From NCBI RefSeq assembly GCF_028291725.1, contig NZ_JAQGNT010000028.1, forward strand, positions 1 through 64,000: 64,000 nt of DNA, written 5' to 3'. Position numbers and translations under genes: made by a program. Under the pieces are notes generated by a model that searched no databases, was not told the origin of the DNA, and saw only the letters and a program-made list of their open reading frames with translations. Source of the stretch: Hydrocarboniphaga sp. Its GTDB lineage: Bacteria > Pseudomonadota > Gammaproteobacteria > Nevskiales > Nevskiaceae. This document shows positions 36,793 to 45,908 of the stretch, one piece after another (position 1 is the stretch's first letter; every line of letters begins with the position of its first letter).

Positions 36793-38460
36793 ATGGGCGC
36801 ACCTTCACGGGGCCGCCGCAAGGCGCGCCGTCGCGGCATTTCGCGTCGCGCTTTTCTGCGCGGTGCCGGCGGATCGGCGCTGGCCTTGTCGGCGGCAGCA
36901 CTCGCCGGCTGCAGTGCTGGAGGCGGTGGCGGCGGCGACGGTGAAGGTGTCAACCCGTTCCAGCACGGCACCGCGACCGGCGATCCCCTGCCCGAGGCGA
37001 TCATCTTCTGGACTCGAGCCACACCGCTTGCCAACGAGAGCATCCCGGTGACGCTGAAGGTCTACGCCGATCCGCAGCTGAAGCAGAAAATCGGTGAAAC
37101 CAGGCAGACCGCCAGCGCCGATCGCGACTGGACGATCAAGATCGATTACACCGGACTGTCGCCGTCGACCAGCTACTACTACCAGTTCGAAGCGCGCGGA
37201 TTCAAAAGCGCGATCGGCCGCACCCGCACCGCGCCTGCAGCGAACGCGGTGATCGATCGGCTGCGCTTCGGCGTGGTCAGCTGCGCGAGCCTGGCGCACG
37301 GCCTGTTCAACGTCTACGGCGCGCTCGCCGCGCGCGCCGATCTCGACGCGATCCTGCACCTGGGCGATTACATCTACGAATACGGCAGCGGCGAATACGG
37401 CAATGCACGCGAGTACCAGCCGGCGAACGAGATCGCGACGCTGAGCGACTACCGCACACGGCACGCTCAGTACAAACAGGACGTGAACCTGCAGGCACTG
37501 CATCGCCAGAATCCGTTCATCACGGTCTGGGACGACCACGAGTCCGCGAACGACAGCTACAAGGACGGTGCCGAAAATCATCAGGGCAATGAGGACGAGC
37601 CGGATTGGTTTCTGCGCAAGGCCAATGCGCAGAAGGCGTATGACGAGTGGATGCCGATCCGTCTGCCGACCCCCGGCGACACCAACAGGATCTTCCGTGA
37701 GCTGGCCTACGGCAACCTGGTCGACCTGGTGATGCTCGACACGCGCCTGTACGCGCGCAGCCTGCAGTGCGATCTGCAGGCGCAGCTGAGCTGCCCCGAC
37801 GACACGACGCGTTCGCTGGCCGGCGCCGAACAGCTGGCCTGGCTCGAATCCAGGCTGAAAACCTCGGCGGCGAAATGGAAACTGATCGGCCAGCAGGTGA
37901 TGTTCGGCCAGCTGAAAGTCGCCGGCACGCCGGAGCTGATCGCAGCCGGCGGTGTGTATCTCAACATGGACCAGTGGGACGGCTACCGCGCCGACCGTGA
38001 TCGGGTGTTCGACATGCTCGACACCAATGCGATCCGCAACGCGGTGGTGCTGACCGGCGACATCCATTCGAGTTGGGCGATGGATCTGTCGCGTGACCCG
38101 AACAACCTGCTGGTTTACCGGCCAGGCCTGGGCCCGATCGAAACCAGCGGCAGCCTGGCGGTGGAGTTCGTCGCGCCGTCGGTGACCTCACCGGGCCTGG
38201 ATCAGCTGGCCCCGATCCAGGACGTGATCCGGCTGCTGAATCCGCACATGAAATATGTCGACCTGTCCCAGCACGGCTACGTGCTGCTCGACGTCACGCC
38301 GCAGCGTTGCCAGGGCGAGTGGTGGTATGTCGACACGATCGACAGCGCCAGCCAGACCGAAGCCTTTGCCGCCGCCTGGCAGGCGGCCGATGGCAAGAAC
38401 TATCTCAGCGCCGGCACCCAGAGCACGCCGCGGAGCGACGCACCGGCAATGGCCGGCTAG
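36793..38460 (+). CDS. PhoD-family alkaline phosphatase/phosphodiesterase (Tat lipoprotein, second copy)
   Basis: A 555-residue PhoD homologue, divergent from the copy at 34909. A long Arg-rich n-region leads to the Tat motif ISRRAFLRGAG and lipobox L-A-G-C, followed by a poly-Gly stretch. Catalytic features: FQHGTATGDPLPEAIIFWTR, VVSCASLAHGLF (metal Cys), ILHLGDYIYEYG, TVWDDHESANDSYKDG, MLDTRLYAR and LTGDIHSSWAMDL. I start at 36793; the open frame upstream to 36646 covers the promoter region. The TAG stop (38458-38460) is the left end of the 165-nt repeat. The two copies differ enough to suggest different substrates. Confidence 0.92.
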   Translation: MGAPSRGRRKARRRGISRRAFLRGAGGSALALSAAALAGCSAGGGGGGDGEGVNPFQHGTATGDPLPEAIIFWTRATPLANESIPVTLKVYADPQLKQKIGETRQTASADRDWTIKIDYTGLSPSTSYYYQFEARGFKSAIGRTRTAPAANAVIDRLRFGVVSCASLAHGLFNVYGALAARADLDAILHLGDYIYEYGSGEYGNAREYQPANEIATLSDYRTRHAQYKQDVNLQALHRQNPFITVWDDHESANDSYKDGAENHQGNEDEPDWFLRKANAQKAYDEWMPIRLPTPGDTNRIFRELAYGNLVDLVMLDTRLYARSLQCDLQAQLSCPDDTTRSLAGAEQLAWLESRLKTSAAKWKLIGQQVMFGQLKVAGTPELIAAGGVYLNMDQWDGYRADRDRVFDMLDTNAIRNAVVLTGDIHSSWAMDLSRDPNNLLVYRPGLGPIETSGSLAVEFVAPSVTSPGLDQLAPIQDVIRLLNPHMKYVDLSQHGYVLLDVTPQRCQGEWWYVDTIDSASQTEAFAAAWQAADGKNYLSAGTQSTPRSDAPAMAG

Positions 38461-38621
38461 CAGCCTGTCGGGCTTGGGAGATCGTATCGAGGGTTTGGCC
38501 TGCTGTGTCCATGCTGCGGGCGACCGCGGAGAATACGAGTGATATTTAACGAGGGCGCCCGCAGCTTGGGCGCAGCAGGCCGAAGCCGCAGTAGATCTTG
38601 CCAAGCCCGACAGGCTGCTAG
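38457..38621. repeat. About 165-nt structured repeat (copy 2)
   Basis: The ends CTAGCAGCCTGTCGGGCTTG and its exact complement pair over about 21 bp, and inner arms GGCCTGCTG/CAGCAGGCC and CTGCGGGCG/CGCCCGCAG continue the fold. Compared with copy 1 at 29712, an A:T pair becomes G:C and a C:G pair becomes T:A. Its two CTAG ends supply the TAG stop codons of both flanking convergent genes. Confidence 0.94.
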
Positions 38622-39067
38622 TGCTGCAACCCGGACTCGAGAGCAGCGCCGGCGGAGCGCCGGCGGTTCTCGCCGTTCCAATCAGTTGCGCCCGAGCGGT
38701 GAAGCGAGCGCTGCACCTGCAAGGTGCGGCCAGCAGCCTGATGGCGCAAACGCCGCGCGAAGGTACCGCTGGGCTCCGGCGGCAAGTCGGTCGATAGCAA
38801 GCTCACGGTCGGTTCACCCGGGCCCTCGCTGAGCTTGAGCAGGCCAGCGTCGACGGCCTCGTCCAGACCCGCCTCGAGATCACCGCGGCGGAAGCCGGAC
38901 GCCGGCCAGTCCTTGACCAGGTCGGCATATTCGAGCTGGCCGCCGATGTAGACACCATAGCGCTTGTAGATGTCGAGCAGGGCGAGCACGAAAGCACGGC
39001 GCGGGGGAGTGGCACCGGTCTGCACCGAGCCGCTCAGCAGACGCCAGGCGGACAGGTTCTTGAGCAT
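38618..39067 (-). CDS. Hypothetical protein
   Basis: A 149-residue protein that I do not recognise. The first about 100 residues look globular, with alternating helices (RAFVLALLDIYKRYGVYIGG, ADLVKDWPASGFRRGDLEAGLDEAVDAGLLKL), a pattern that could be a small winged-helix or regulatory fold. The last about 50 residues are basic and low in order. The TAG stop lies in the right end of the 165-nt repeat, so the tail may be partly produced by repeat insertion. No signal peptide or metal motif is seen. The upstream TATAAC on the minus strand is a weak -10 candidate. Confidence 0.55.
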   Translation of the reverse strand: MLKNLSAWRLLSGSVQTGATPPRRAFVLALLDIYKRYGVYIGGQLEYADLVKDWPASGFRRGDLEAGLDEAVDAGLLKLSEGPGEPTVSLLSTDLPPEPSGTFARRLRHQAAGRTLQVQRSLHRSGATDWNGENRRRSAGAALESGLQH

Positions 39068-39218
39068 TTGAATCTCGTTGTTATATTTAAAATCGCACCG
39101 CCGAGCTTATGGTCACCGCAGACTGCCCCGACCAGCGGCGCGACGAACGCGGTCAACGGCGCGCCAGACGGTTCTCCGCTCGTGACCCGATCGTCAATAT
39201 CCGAACCCCCGATGCCGC

Positions 39219-39794
39219 TTAGCTCGACCGATCGTCATCGTCGCGGCGGCGGTGTTCGGCGAGGATGTTGCAGAACAGCGCGCCCTGCTCGATCGCGTCG
39301 TCCAGCGCGATATGGGTATGCGGGAGATCGTCGAACCAGCGCCGCGGCATGTAGTGCTTGCCGCTCTCGACGAAACTCAGACCGCGCGCGCCCATCACAT
39401 AGCTCTGGATATCGAGCGCGGACTGGCGGAACGGGCTTTCGCCGGCAAAGCGCATCAGGTACCAGTAGGCGAACATGAAGTCGAAGCCCGCCGGGAGCGC
39501 GACGAACACCGGCGTGCCCGGCAGCGATTTCAGCCAGGCCACGTAGGCCGGCATCGCCACGGCCGGCGACTGCAGATCGGTGCGGCTGGCAGCCCAGGCT
39601 TCGGGCTGGCTCAACCACCACTCGGCTGTCGGCGGATACGCGAGAGCGCCGGGCAGGGTTTCGAGGTTGGCAGTGAAAGTCGCGAGCAGTGTCTTGTCGG
39701 CGCGATACGCAGCCGAGGCTATGCTCAGCATCGAATGCGGCCCCGGGATCGGGCCGTCGGTTTCGACGTCGGTACTGATATAGATTTCGGTCAT
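39219..39794 (-). CDS. DEDD-type 3'-5' exonuclease domain protein
   Basis: A 191-residue cytoplasmic protein related to RNase T/DnaQ-like exonucleases. Exo I is ISTDVETDG (Asp9, Glu11), the second acidic position is in [12 protein letters not shown], and Exo III is [13 protein letters not shown] with the His and Asp of the DEDDh class. [16 protein letters not shown] follows Exo I as in these enzymes. Substrate (RNA or DNA) is unknown. Gap to the upstream RND operon is 192 nt and divergent; the 150-nt gap to the hypothetical gene downstream shows nothing notable. Confidence 0.8.
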   Translation of the reverse strand: MTEIYISTDVETDGPIPGPHSMLSIASAAYRADKTLLATFTANLETLPGALAYPPTAEWWLSQPEAWAASRTDLQSPAVAMPAYVAWLKSLPGTPVFVALPAGFDFMFAYWYLMRFAGESPFRQSALDIQSYVMGARGLSFVESGKHYMPRRWFDDLPHTHIALDDAIEQGALFCNILAEHRRRDDDDRSS

Positions 39795-39938
39795 GTGCGG
39801 ACTGTACGGCCCCCGCGATGAACTAGACAGTATCGCTCGTCTTTCGTAACAGGCGAGATGCTCAAGCTAGGTGGCGGCTACGCATCGGCGATCTGACATC
39901 GCTCAAGCCGGCATAGAGCGTGGGGCATCACACTAGCC

Positions 39939-39966
39939 TTATCCGGCATGGCCGACTCCCTATAAT
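39939..39966 (+). promoter_or_regulatory. Candidate promoter of the RND efflux operon
   Basis: A perfect TATAAT (39961-39966) lies 20 nt before the ATG of the outer-membrane factor gene. Sixteen nt upstream is TTATCC, a weak -35 box. No regulator gene is adjacent, and no clear operator palindrome overlaps it. Confidence 0.5.
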
Positions 39967-39986
39967 GCAAAAAAGCGCGAGTCCGG

Positions 39987-41549
39987 ATGAAAGTCGACCG
40001 ATACCTGCTGATCGCCGCGATACTGCTGGGGGGCTGCGCGGTGGGCCCCGACTACACTCCGCCGGACCCGCAAGCTTCAGGCCTGCCGCAGGCATGGCAT
40101 GCGCGGCTGCCGCATGACGGCGCGACCACGACGCTGACCAGCTGGTGGCAGCAGTTCGACGATCCGCTGATGACGGAGCTGGTGACGGCGGCCGAACAAG
40201 GCCATCCCAGCATCGATGCGGCGGTGGGCGCGATCCGTGAAGCACGCGCGGAGCTGGCGCAGACGCGCGGACGCTTCCTGCCCTCGGCGACCGCCAGCGG
40301 CTCGGCCACGCGCAACGGCAGTTCGGCCAGCGGCGAGGCGGCGCTGCTGTCGACGACCGCCGACACCGGCACCTATAGCCTGCTCAGCGGTGCGCTGGAC
40401 GCCAGCTGGGAGCTGGATATCTTCGGTGGCGCGCGGCGCGCCTATCAGAGCGACAGCGCGCGGCTGTCGGCGGCCCGGGCCGACTGGCATGAGGCGCGCG
40501 TTTCGCTGGCGGCCGAAGTGGCCGATGCCTACGTGCAGCGACGCTATTGCGAGCGTCTGCTGGCGCTGTACCGCGACACTCTGGACTCGCGCCGGCAGAC
40601 CGAGCGCTTGACCCTGCTCAAGCTCAAAGCGGGCTTCGCCGCGCCCTCGGACGAGGACCAGGCACAGGCGGCCGCCTACGACAGCGAGAACCAGCTGATC
40701 GCACAGGAAGGCAGCTGCGGCCAGGATCTGAACCGACTGACCGCGCTGACCGGCGTCGCGCCCGCCGATCTGGAGACGCGTCTCGCCGCCACCGCGCAGG
40801 CGACGTCGCCGGCCGGCGAACCGCCAGCGGACGGCAAGGCCACCGAGCCCGCCGCCGCCTGGCGCGCCGGCATCCCGGTGCCGCTGAACCCCGCGGTGCC
40901 GGGCGTGCCGGCGCAGATCCTGTCGCAGCGGCCCGATCTCGGCTCCGCCGAGCGCGCGCTGGCCGCCTCGATGGCCGACATCGGCGTCGCCCAGGCCAGC
41001 CGGCTGCCGTCACTGACGCTGGTGGGCAATATCACGGTGAACCGCATCCGGCACGTCGAGGGTTCGTCGCGCAGCTGGTACTGGGGCCCGTCCGTGAGCC
41101 TGCCGATCTTCGAAGGCGGCGCTGGCCTGGCGCGCGTGGAAGCGGCGCGGGCTCGCTATGACCAGTCGCTGGCGAGCTACCGTAGTCATGTGCTGAGCGC
41201 GGTACAGGAAGTCGAGGACGCGCTGGTGCGCGTCGACACCTCCACGCGCCGCGCCGAGGCCGCGCGGCAGTCCGAGCGCCACTACAGCGCGCTGCTGGCC
41301 TCACAGGAAAACCGTTACCGGCTCGGCGCCACCTCGCTGCTGGAGCTGGAAGACAGCCGCCGGCTGACGTTGGCCAGCCGCCAGGCGCTGGCCGCGGTAC
41401 AGCTGGAAATCAGCAGCTCCTGGATCGCGCTGTACAAGGCCGTCGGCGGCGGCTGGGCCGACGACATCGGCAATCCCGCGACACCCATCCCCGCTTCCTC
41501 CGCCGCGGCTGCCGCGCCGCAGGCACACGTCACAGGAGACGGCGCATGA
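39987..41549 (+). CDS. RND efflux outer-membrane factor (OprM/NodT-like lipoprotein)
   Basis: A 520-residue TolC-superfamily channel that carries substrates across the outer membrane. The signal MKVDRYLLIAAILLGGC has lipobox L-G-G-C, followed by AVGPDYTPP as in OprM. Two repeats of the outer membrane efflux domain follow; SWWQQFDDPLMTELV and PSIDAAVGAIREARAELAQ lie in the first, and QILSQRPDLGSAERALAASMADIGVAQASRLP in the second. The stop overlaps the next start by 4 nt. First gene of a three-gene pump operon, an unusual order, since adaptor-pump-channel is more common. Confidence 0.93.
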   Translation: MKVDRYLLIAAILLGGCAVGPDYTPPDPQASGLPQAWHARLPHDGATTTLTSWWQQFDDPLMTELVTAAEQGHPSIDAAVGAIREARAELAQTRGRFLPSATASGSATRNGSSASGEAALLSTTADTGTYSLLSGALDASWELDIFGGARRAYQSDSARLSAARADWHEARVSLAAEVADAYVQRRYCERLLALYRDTLDSRRQTERLTLLKLKAGFAAPSDEDQAQAAAYDSENQLIAQEGSCGQDLNRLTALTGVAPADLETRLAATAQATSPAGEPPADGKATEPAAAWRAGIPVPLNPAVPGVPAQILSQRPDLGSAERALAASMADIGVAQASRLPSLTLVGNITVNRIRHVEGSSRSWYWGPSVSLPIFEGGAGLARVEAARARYDQSLASYRSHVLSAVQEVEDALVRVDTSTRRAEAARQSERHYSALLASQENRYRLGATSLLELEDSRRLTLASRQALAAVQLEISSSWIALYKAVGGGWADDIGNPATPIPASSAAAAAPQAHVTGDGA

Positions 41550-42667
41550 GCGCTCCGGTTTTGAAGATTCGTTCGGCTGTGGGTCGCTTCGGTCTGCCGC
41601 TGGTGCTGGTTTTCGCACTGGCCGCCTGCCATAAAGCGGCGGCGCCTTCCGCCGCAGCAAACCCGGTCATGGCCGTGCAAGTGGTGGCTCCGCAAACCGG
41701 CGACTGGCCGCAGGCTATCGGCGCCAACGGCAACGTGCAGGCCTGGCAGGAGGCCGTGATCGGCTCCGAAGTCAGCGGCACGCGGCTGCTGGAGGTGATG
41801 GTCAACGTCGGCGACATCGTGCGCAAAGGCCAGGTGCTGGCGACACTCGACCCGGCGATGATGAACGCCGAACTGGCGCAGCAGGAAGCGGCGGTGGCAC
41901 AGGCCGAGGCCAGCCTCGCCAAGGCTCTGGCCGACGCGCAGCGCGCCGGGCAACTGGACCAGACCGGCTCGATCAGCCAGCAAGACATCCAGCAGTACCG
42001 CACCGCGGCGGCCACCGCCGAAGCGCAGTTGAAGCTGGCGCGCGCGCAGCGCGACGCCGCCAGCGTGCAGCTGCGGCGCACGCGCGTGCTGTCGCCGGAC
42101 GACGGCGTGATCTCGTCGCGCAGCGCCACCGTCGGCACCGTCGCCGGCAGCGGCACCGAGCTGTTCCGGCTGATCCGCGACCGCCGGTTGGAATGGCGCG
42201 CGGAAGTCCCCGCCGAGCAGTTGTCGCGTGTGCGCCCCGGCATGACTGCCGACGTGCAGCGGCCCGACGGCAGCGTGGTCACAGGCACGGTGCGCCAGCT
42301 CGCTCCCGGCGTGGACACCAAAACGCGCAACGGCATCGTCTACGTGGATCTGCCGCGCGACTGCGGCCTGGCCGCCGGAGAGTTCGTCGGCGGCAGCTTC
42401 GTGCTGGGCAGCAGCAGCGCACTGTTCGTGCCGGAATCGAGCATCGTGCTGCGCGACGGCAACCGCTATGTGATGAAGCTCGACGCGAACAATCACGTGC
42501 ACGAGACCAAGGTGACGACATTGCGCCGCCACGGCGAAGACATCGAGATCGGCAGCGCGCTGACGGCGGCCGACCGCGTAGTCAAAGCCGGCGGCAGCTT
42601 CGTCGGTGAAGGCGATCTGGTCAGCGTCGCCGCCGGCAATGCCGCCAGTAAGCCGAGCGCGCGATGA
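41546..42667 (+). CDS. RND efflux periplasmic adaptor (membrane fusion protein)
   Basis: A 373-residue HlyD/MdtA-type adaptor linking the inner-membrane pump to the outer-membrane channel. The signal ends in lipobox L-A-A-C, so it is lipid-anchored. The split lipoyl domain (IGSEVSGTRLLEVMVNVGDIVRKGQVLATLD and RRTRVLSPDDGVISSRSATVGT) brackets a coiled-coil hairpin (about 105-170), and the beta-barrel and membrane-proximal domains follow. It overlaps neighbours on both sides by 4 nt. Confidence 0.94.
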   Translation: MSAPVLKIRSAVGRFGLPLVLVFALAACHKAAAPSAAANPVMAVQVVAPQTGDWPQAIGANGNVQAWQEAVIGSEVSGTRLLEVMVNVGDIVRKGQVLATLDPAMMNAELAQQEAAVAQAEASLAKALADAQRAGQLDQTGSISQQDIQQYRTAAATAEAQLKLARAQRDAASVQLRRTRVLSPDDGVISSRSATVGTVAGSGTELFRLIRDRRLEWRAEVPAEQLSRVRPGMTADVQRPDGSVVTGTVRQLAPGVDTKTRNGIVYVDLPRDCGLAAGEFVGGSFVLGSSSALFVPESSIVLRDGNRYVMKLDANNHVHETKVTTLRRHGEDIEIGSALTAADRVVKAGGSFVGEGDLVSVAAGNAASKPSAR

Positions 42668-45600
42668 ACTTCTCCACCTGGTCGATCCACCGGCCGATAC
42701 CCGCCATCCTGCTGTTCGTCCTGCTGACCGCGGCCGGACTGATCGGATTTCGCATGCTGCCGATCGCCGAAATGCCGGACTTCGACTTCCCCGGCATCAT
42801 CGTGTCGGTGAGCCTGCCGGGCGCGACGCCGACACAGCTCGAAACCGAGGTCACCCGCAAGATCGAGGCCGCCACCGCGGCGATTTCCGGCGCCAAGCAC
42901 GTCACCTCCACCGTCACCGACGGCGACTCCGAAACCTTCATCGAATTCCAGATGGAGAAGGACGTGCAGGAAGCGCTGGACGACGTGCGCGACGCGGTCA
43001 CCAGCGTGCGCTCCTCGCTGCCGCCCGACGTGCTGGAGCCGCGCATCTCGCGCGTCACCGTCAACGGCGGCTCGATCGCGACCTATACGGTGTCGTCGAA
43101 CAGCATGGACCCGGCGGACCTGTCGTGGTTCGTCGACAACACCGTCAGCAGGAGCATCCTGCCGCTCAAGGGTGTGGGCCGCGTCGTGCGTTACGGCGGC
43201 ATCGCGCGCGAAGTTCGCGTCGAGCTGGACCCGGTGAAGCTGCAGGCGATGAACGTCACCGCCGGTGATGTTTCGCAGCAGCTGCAGAACATGCAGCAGG
43301 AAGCGCCCGGAGGCCGCGGCGATTTCGGCGGCCTGGAACAGGCCGTGCGCACCATCGGCACGGTCGGGTCCGCGGACGATCTGCGCGCGTTTACGGTACC
43401 GCTCGCCGACGGCCGCAGGCTGCGGCTGGATCAGGTCGCGAGCGTCCACGATACCAGCGCCGAGCAGCGCCAGCTGTCGCTGCTGGACGGCAAGCCGGTG
43501 CTGAGCTTCCGCGTCTACCGCACGCGCGGCTCCGCCGAAGTCGACGTGGCCAAGGCCGTCGAAAAGGCCGTCGAGCAGATGGCCAAGGATCATCCGCGGG
43601 TGCAGTTCGAGCAGGTCTATACCACCGTCGGCCACATCGAGCGCGCCTACAAGGGCTCGATGGAAGCGCTGCTGGAAGGCGCGATTCTGGCCGTCGTCGT
43701 GGTCTGGCTATTCTTGCGCGACTGGCGCGCGACCATCGTCTCGGCCGTCGCGCTGCCGCTGTCGATCATCCCGACGTTCGCGTTCATGCACTGGGCCGGC
43801 TACACGCTCAACGGCATCACGCTGCTGGCGATGACCCTGGTGATCGGCATCCTGGTGGACGACGCCATCGTCGAGGTGGAAAACATCATCCGCCACCTTG
43901 GCTTCGCCAAGACGCCGAAAGTCGCGGCAGAGGAAGCCGCCAATGAGATCGGCCTGGCGGTGATCGCAACCTCGCTGACCATCGTCGCGGTGTTTGTTCC
44001 GGTGGCGTTGATGAGCGGCATCGCCGGCCTGGTGTTCCGCCAGTTCGGTTGGACCACTGCCGTCGCGGTGCTGACCTCGCTGGCGGTGGCGCGCCTGATC
44101 ACGCCGATGATGTCCGCCTACATGCTCAAGGCCCGGCCGCACGAGCCACAGGCGGACGGCTGGATCATGCGCCGCTACTTGATCGCGGTGCGCGCCTGCC
44201 TGCGCCACCCCTGGCGCACCAGCTTCGCCACGGCGGCGTTCTTCGTCGCCTCGATTGCGCTGGTGTCGCTGCTGCCCACCGCCTTCATCAGCGCCGGCGA
44301 TCGCGCGCTGGTGGAGATCGATCTCGAAGCGCCGCCCGGCTCGAAACTCGACGTGACCCGGGACATGACACTCCAGGCCACCGCGCTGCTGCACCAGTTG
44401 GCGGAAGTGAAAAAGGTTTACGCCATCATCGGCAATGGCCAGACCGCGGGCAGCGCCAGTTCCAGCGACGGCGACGTCACCAAGGCCACGCTGCTGGTGC
44501 CGCTCACCGACACCGAAGACCGCAAGCGCTCCCAGCAGGACGTGGAAGCCGACATGCGGCGCCTGCTCGCCGCCCTACCGGGCGCGCGCGTCAGCGTCGG
44601 CGGCCAGGGTTCCGGCGCCCAGTTGACCGTGGTGCTGACCGGCGATGACGCGCAGATGCTACAGAGCACCGCGACCAGCGTCGCGCACGAGATCCGCAGC
44701 AAGCTGCACGGGCTCGGCGGCGTCATCTCCTCGGCCAGCCTGCTGCGGCCGGAGCTGGTGATCCGTCCGGATTTCGCACGCGCCGCCGAGCTGGGGGTCA
44801 ATGCTTCGGCGATCGGCGACGCGGTACGCATCGCCACCAGCGGCGACTACGACGTGGTGCTGCCCAAGCTCAACCTGCCAGAGCGGCAGCTCTACATCCG
44901 CACCATGTTGGCGCCCGCCGCGCGCCAGGATCTGGACACCATCCGGCAGTTGCGCGTGCGCTCCAGCAACGGCGGCACCGTGCCGCTGGCGAGCGTCGCC
45001 CAGTTCGCGATCGAAGGCGGCCCCGCACAGATCGACCGCTACGACCGCAGCCGCAACGTCACGCTCAGCGTGGAGCTGCAAGGCCGTGCGCTGGGCGACG
45101 TGGACAAAGAGATCGCGGCGCTGCCGACGATGCAGCACCTGCCGGGCAACGTGAAGCGCGCCACCGGCGGCGACCTCGAATTCATGCAGGACATGTTCAC
45201 CAACTTCCTGCTGGCGATGGCCACCGGCATTTTCTGCGTCTACGCGGTAATGGTGCTGCTGTTCCACGACTTCTGGCAGCCCTTCACCGTGCTGGCGGCG
45301 CTGCCTCTGGCCGCCGGCGGCGCGCTCGGCGCGCTGGTGCTGTGCAGCATGGACCTGTCGCTGGCCTCACTGATCGGCCTGTTGATGCTGATCGGCATCG
45401 TCAGCAAAAACTCGATCCTGCTTGTGGAATACGCAATCACCGCGCGCAGCACGCTGGGCCTGTCGCGTCTGGATGCGATTGTCGATGCCTGCCACAAGCG
45501 CGCAAGGCCGATCGTGATGACCACGGTCGCGATGGTCGCCGGCATGCTGCCGATGGCGCTGAACCTCAGCGGAGGCGACAGCGGCTTCCGTTCGCCGATG

Positions 45601-45759
45601 GCGGTGGCGGTGATCGGCGGCCTGCTGACCTCCACCGTGCTGAGCCTGGTGGTGGTGCCGGTGGTATTCGAGTTGGTGGACGAAGCGCGCTTCCGCGTGC
45701 GGCGGCGCTTCGGCTACAGGCCGGCGCTGGATGCAGAGGCCGTGCCGGAGGTGGGGTGA
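42664..45759 (+). CDS. RND-family inner-membrane efflux pump
   Basis: A 1031-residue, proton-driven exporter of the AcrB/MdtB superfamily. It begins MNFSTWSIHRPIPAILLF; TM1 and TM7 are followed by the two large periplasmic loops (about 35-330 and 550-860). TM4 has LLAMTLVIGILVDDAIVEVENIIRH with the Asp pair of the proton relay. GLLMLIGIVSKNSILLVEYA lies in TM10, and the C-terminal end includes VVPVVFELVDEARFRVRRRFG. This group often exports lipophilic drugs, dyes or solvents; the substrate here is unknown. Without a TetR/MarR gene next to it, control is not evident. Confidence 0.95.
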   Translation: MNFSTWSIHRPIPAILLFVLLTAAGLIGFRMLPIAEMPDFDFPGIIVSVSLPGATPTQLETEVTRKIEAATAAISGAKHVTSTVTDGDSETFIEFQMEKDVQEALDDVRDAVTSVRSSLPPDVLEPRISRVTVNGGSIATYTVSSNSMDPADLSWFVDNTVSRSILPLKGVGRVVRYGGIAREVRVELDPVKLQAMNVTAGDVSQQLQNMQQEAPGGRGDFGGLEQAVRTIGTVGSADDLRAFTVPLADGRRLRLDQVASVHDTSAEQRQLSLLDGKPVLSFRVYRTRGSAEVDVAKAVEKAVEQMAKDHPRVQFEQVYTTVGHIERAYKGSMEALLEGAILAVVVVWLFLRDWRATIVSAVALPLSIIPTFAFMHWAGYTLNGITLLAMTLVIGILVDDAIVEVENIIRHLGFAKTPKVAAEEAANEIGLAVIATSLTIVAVFVPVALMSGIAGLVFRQFGWTTAVAVLTSLAVARLITPMMSAYMLKARPHEPQADGWIMRRYLIAVRACLRHPWRTSFATAAFFVASIALVSLLPTAFISAGDRALVEIDLEAPPGSKLDVTRDMTLQATALLHQLAEVKKVYAIIGNGQTAGSASSSDGDVTKATLLVPLTDTEDRKRSQQDVEADMRRLLAALPGARVSVGGQGSGAQLTVVLTGDDAQMLQSTATSVAHEIRSKLHGLGGVISSASLLRPELVIRPDFARAAELGVNASAIGDAVRIATSGDYDVVLPKLNLPERQLYIRTMLAPAARQDLDTIRQLRVRSSNGGTVPLASVAQFAIEGGPAQIDRYDRSRNVTLSVELQGRALGDVDKEIAALPTMQHLPGNVKRATGGDLEFMQDMFTNFLLAMATGIFCVYAVMVLLFHDFWQPFTVLAALPLAAGGALGALVLCSMDLSLASLIGLLMLIGIVSKNSILLVEYAITARSTLGLSRLDAIVDACHKRARPIVMTTVAMVAGMLPMALNLSGGDSGFRSPMAVAVIGGLLTSTVLSLVVVPVVFELVDEARFRVRRRFGYRPALDAEAVPEVG

Positions 45760-45837
45760 AAGGGCTATGCACGACCGGTACGACAGTCGAGCCAGTTCCC
45801 GGATCGCGTCGGCACAGGGAAAAACCCACTGCACAGA

Positions 45838-45857
45838 CCCGCTCATTGGCGAGCGGG
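45838..45857. terminator. Hairpin after the RND operon
   Basis: CCCGCTC-attggc-GAGCGGG forms a 7-bp stem 79 nt past the pump stop. There is no T tract, so intrinsic termination is doubtful. Confidence 0.3.
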
Positions 45858-45908
45858 CGATCTGGACAGCTACACGCATTCAGAAACAATGACATACAGC
45901 GCGATTAC

